A stretch of 16,354 nucleotides of DNA from Thermoplasmatota archaeon (GTDB taxonomy: Archaea > Thermoplasmatota > E2 > DHVEG-1): positions 1 through 16,354 of the forward strand of contig JAFGFQ010000129.1 in assembly GCA_016930995.1 (NCBI GenBank), in the 5' to 3' direction. This document shows, one piece after another, positions 14,338 through 16,354 of this stretch. The notes beneath the pieces were generated by a model. It saw only the letters and a list, made by a program, of their open reading frames with translations. It had not been told where the DNA came from and searched no databases. Every line of letters starts with the position of its first letter. Position 1 is the first letter of the stretch. The position numbers were made by a program, and so were the translations under genes.

Positions 14338-16098
14338 ATGAAAAAACTAATACCAATTGTGATAGTCGGTATCTTATTGAGTACCGCACTTGGAGCTGCC
14401 GCACAATCAGAATCAGATGGAGAGGTACAGACAAGAAATGTACAGACGCATAAGGTCCTTGGTGAATATGGTACTGCCACATGGTGTGGTTACTGCCAGT
14501 ATGCTCATGGGGCTTTAAAGGCATTAAAAGCAGGTTTTTGGCATGATTTTTGCTATGTCTCGTTGGTGGATGATAAAAATACTCATGCAGATGCTCGGAA
14601 CACTCAACTTGGATTAACTGGATTTCCGACGGTCTTTTGGGATGGAAAATTTAAAACAAACGTCGGAGCTGGGAGTATCCCTGGTGCAATGTCTGCCTAC
14701 AATGTGAGTATCCTTTCTTGTGCAGCAAGAACCGTCCCAAATATTAATGTGACACTCATCGCCACATGGCTTGGATCCGCTACCATGTCAATAACCGTAA
14801 CGATAACGAACTATGGAACAAGCACCTACAACGGATATCTACGCTGCTATGTCACAGAGATTGTCTCATCAATGGGATGGACTGACACAGCAGGAAATCC
14901 TTACACATTTCCTTTTTTAGACTATGCGTTCGACCAGAGCATCTCTGCTCCTGCTGGCGGCACTTGGGCAAACACGGTGACATGGGTTGGTGCCGCACAT
15001 AATGATGGACATGGGCATGATTTCTCAGGGATTACGCAAGCGAATACCTACATTATCGCAGCTGTGTTTGCTACATCTGGAGGGTTTGTTGATGATGTAG
15101 CAGGCTGTCGTCTTGGGAGCAACAGCGCACCAGGCACACCAAGCACACCAAGTCCATCTAACGGAGCGTCTAATGTACCCGATCCAGCAACACTTGGTTG
15201 GCAATGCACTGATCCTGACTGGTACGACACCCTCTATTTCGATGTCTACCTGGAGAAAGACGATACAACTCCAGATATCCTAGTTTCCAGTCATAAAGCC
15301 GGGAAAACCTTTACTACAGGATTACTTGATTTAACATCAACCTATTACTGGCGGATTGTCGCTAGAGATGAAGTAGGTTCAACCACCACTGGCCCAGTTT
15401 GGTCTTTTACAACAAGAGATAACGACCCACCGAACAGTCCAACCAGTCCGAATCCAGGCAACGAATCAACAGGTATACCGACTAATAAAAAATTAACATG
15501 GTCTGGTACTGATCCGGATGGTGATAGCCTTACGTATGATGTGTACTTCGGATTGATGAATCCTCCAGTGAAAGTTGTAAGCAACCTATCCACTGCATCT
15601 TATACCCCTGGAACCATGAACCCAAATACCACGTATTACTGGAGAATCGTTTCACGGGACAAATTTGGTGCAACAACCGCAGGCCCCGTATGGCACTTTA
15701 CCACCGCAGAAGCACCAAACAACCCACCAAACCAGCCAGTCATCACTGGGAAAGCAAATGGGAAAATAGAGACAGACTACGACTACAATTTCACAGCGAC
15801 AGACCCTGACTTCAACCAGATTTTCTATTATATAGAATGGGGTGATAATACCAGCACAGGATGGCTCGGACCTTATGATTCCGGCTATAAGCTAACCCAG
15901 GCTCACCAATGGGCAGTCAAGGGAACCTATGCTATCAAGGCAAAAGTAAAAGATACTCATGGTTTAGAAAGCGTTTGGGCAACGCTGACTGTCATCATGC
16001 CGAAGAATGCTGCTATCAACAACTATCCGTTCCTCCAGTGGTTGTTCGAACGGTTCCCCCATGCGTTCCCATTGCTCCGCCAATTCTGTGGAGCATAG
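14338..16098 (+). CDS. secreted DsbA/Omp28-like thioredoxin-fold protein with FN3 and PKD domains and C-terminal tail (paralogue 2)
   Basis: The product is 586 residues. The signal peptide (1-~21) is near-identical to that of the gene before it. The thioredoxin fold has active site C50-G-Y-C53 and cis-Pro P97 in TGFPTVFWDGK. The Omp28-like beta domain (~135-258) again has VTEIVSSMGW, FLDYAF and HNDGHGHDF. Two fibronectin III-like repeats follow (~265-360 and ~365-457), each with TYYWRIV(A/S)RD and GPVW(S/H)FTT. A PKD domain (~462-553) has EWGDNTSTGWLGPY and ends KDTHGLESVWATLTVI. The last ~33 residues form a tail, MPKN... then FPHAFPLLRQFCGA, shared with the truncated gene at the right edge. 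It probably acts outside the cell as a disulfide oxidoreductase displayed on a stalk of Ig-like modules. The tail may anchor or sort it. It arose by duplication with paralogue 1. Confidence 0.85.
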   Translation: MKKLIPIVIVGILLSTALGAAAQSESDGEVQTRNVQTHKVLGEYGTATWCGYCQYAHGALKALKAGFWHDFCYVSLVDDKNTHADARNTQLGLTGFPTVFWDGKFKTNVGAGSIPGAMSAYNVSILSCAARTVPNINVTLIATWLGSATMSITVTITNYGTSTYNGYLRCYVTEIVSSMGWTDTAGNPYTFPFLDYAFDQSISAPAGGTWANTVTWVGAAHNDGHGHDFSGITQANTYIIAAVFATSGGFVDDVAGCRLGSNSAPGTPSTPSPSNGASNVPDPATLGWQCTDPDWYDTLYFDVYLEKDDTTPDILVSSHKAGKTFTTGLLDLTSTYYWRIVARDEVGSTTTGPVWSFTTRDNDPPNSPTSPNPGNESTGIPTNKKLTWSGTDPDGDSLTYDVYFGLMNPPVKVVSNLSTASYTPGTMNPNTTYYWRIVSRDKFGATTAGPVWHFTTAEAPNNPPNQPVITGKANGKIETDYDYNFTATDPDFNQIFYYIEWGDNTSTGWLGPYDSGYKLTQAHQWAVKGTYAIKAKVKDTHGLESVWATLTVIMPKNAAINNYPFLQWLFERFPHAFPLLRQFCGA

Positions 16099-16119
16099 AA
16101 AAACACCCCCCCCTCTTTC

Positions 16120-16192
16120 TTTTTTTTGTTACTTAATTTTCTTAGCTCGACATTATTAAGATAGAATACTGTATTTTTTTTTAAAAAAAAAA
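16120..16192. terminator. bidirectional oligo-T/oligo-A terminators between convergent genes
   Basis: After the plus-strand stop at 16098 there is an eight-T run (16120-16127) and a nine-T run (16174-16182). The latter is followed directly by ten A (16183-16192), which is a ten-T run for the minus-strand gene ending at 16211. These serve both convergent transcripts. Confidence 0.65.
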
Positions 16193-16210
16193 GAGAGATA
16201 TTGTGATGAA

Positions 16211-16354
16211 TTATCCCATGAGGTATCGGAGGATGGGGAATGCTTTTGGGAACTGCCCTAAGAGATGTTGGAGTAACATACGAAAGGAATATTGATAGCT
16301 CATCGGTGCGATTACCTCAATAGTCGCCCATTCACTCTGGGCTCCTACCGTGTC
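16211..16354 (-). CDS. C-terminus of a secreted PKD-type protein with the same tail (partial)
   Basis: The 47 codons visible on the minus strand are open from the window edge to a TAA at 16211-16213. They begin DTVGAQSEWATIEVI, matching the last strand of the PKD domain in the convergent neighbour (DTHGLESVWATLTVI, nine of fifteen identical). They end with FPKAFPILRYLMG against FPHAFPLLRQFCG (eight of thirteen identical). The match of both the domain end and the tail makes this a real coding sequence despite its shortness. Its N-terminal domains lie outside the window. It is convergent with paralogue 2, so the shared tail is not a simple read-through or tandem copy. Confidence 0.85.
   Translation of the reverse strand, partial: DTVGAQSEWATIEVIAPMSYQYSFRMLLQHLLGQFPKAFPILRYLMG

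Noticed and set aside
16141..16354. Possible structural RNA (SRP or RNase P) at the right edge
   Set aside because: The stretch has G-rich blocks and no long plus-strand frame, which suggested an RNA gene. Translating the minus strand showed an open frame matching the PKD end and tail of the neighbouring gene, so it is coding.

Overview
The window is a piece of an archaeal chromosome, almost certainly euryarchaeal. The evidence is an archaeal 16S rRNA 5' end, TATA-box promoters with very short leaders, a class I lysyl-tRNA synthetase, an archaeal-type AlaRS, an archaeal phosphoglycerate kinase, a Sec61-beta subunit, and a tRNA-Ala with no encoded CCA. The secreted proteins (PKD and FN3 modules, calcium-loop propeller, thioredoxin folds) would suit an uncultured Thermoplasmatota-type lineage such as marine benthic group D. 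That placement is from memory of similar proteins and is only a guess.

Region 1 (1-1174, all minus strand): the first ~84 nt of a 16S rRNA gene, its long structured leader and stacked TATA-like boxes, an Lrp/AsnC-family regulator, and tRNA-Ala(CGC).

Region 2 (1230-7076, minus strand): central metabolism and translation. A GfcR/PyrE-like PRPP-binding regulator, class I LysRS and a radical-SAM tRNA methylthiotransferase form an operon with 25-nt gaps. It is followed by gap and pgk, each with its own promoter. The GAPDH is of the bacterial-like type I class, while PGK is archaeal. GfcR activates glycolytic genes in haloarchaea, so its position beside gap and pgk is suggestive.

Region 3 (7209-10120): a 55-residue Sec61-beta gene on the plus strand, divergent from gfcR and convergent with a full-length archaeal alaS on the minus strand.

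Region 4 (10121-16354): an accessory, mostly secreted region. It begins with a seven-repeat calcium-loop propeller protein. Next comes a cytoplasmic HTH regulator, with a perfect palindrome over its TATA box, paired with a 57-residue zinc-finger protein. After these lie two tandem paralogues with a signal peptide, a CxxC thioredoxin fold and Ig-like modules. At the right edge is the C-terminus of a convergent gene. That truncated gene ends in the same unusual tail (FPxAFPxLR...G) as the second paralogue, although it lies on the opposite strand. The tail therefore looks like a transferable C-terminal sorting or anchoring signal, and it is the most interesting item in the window.
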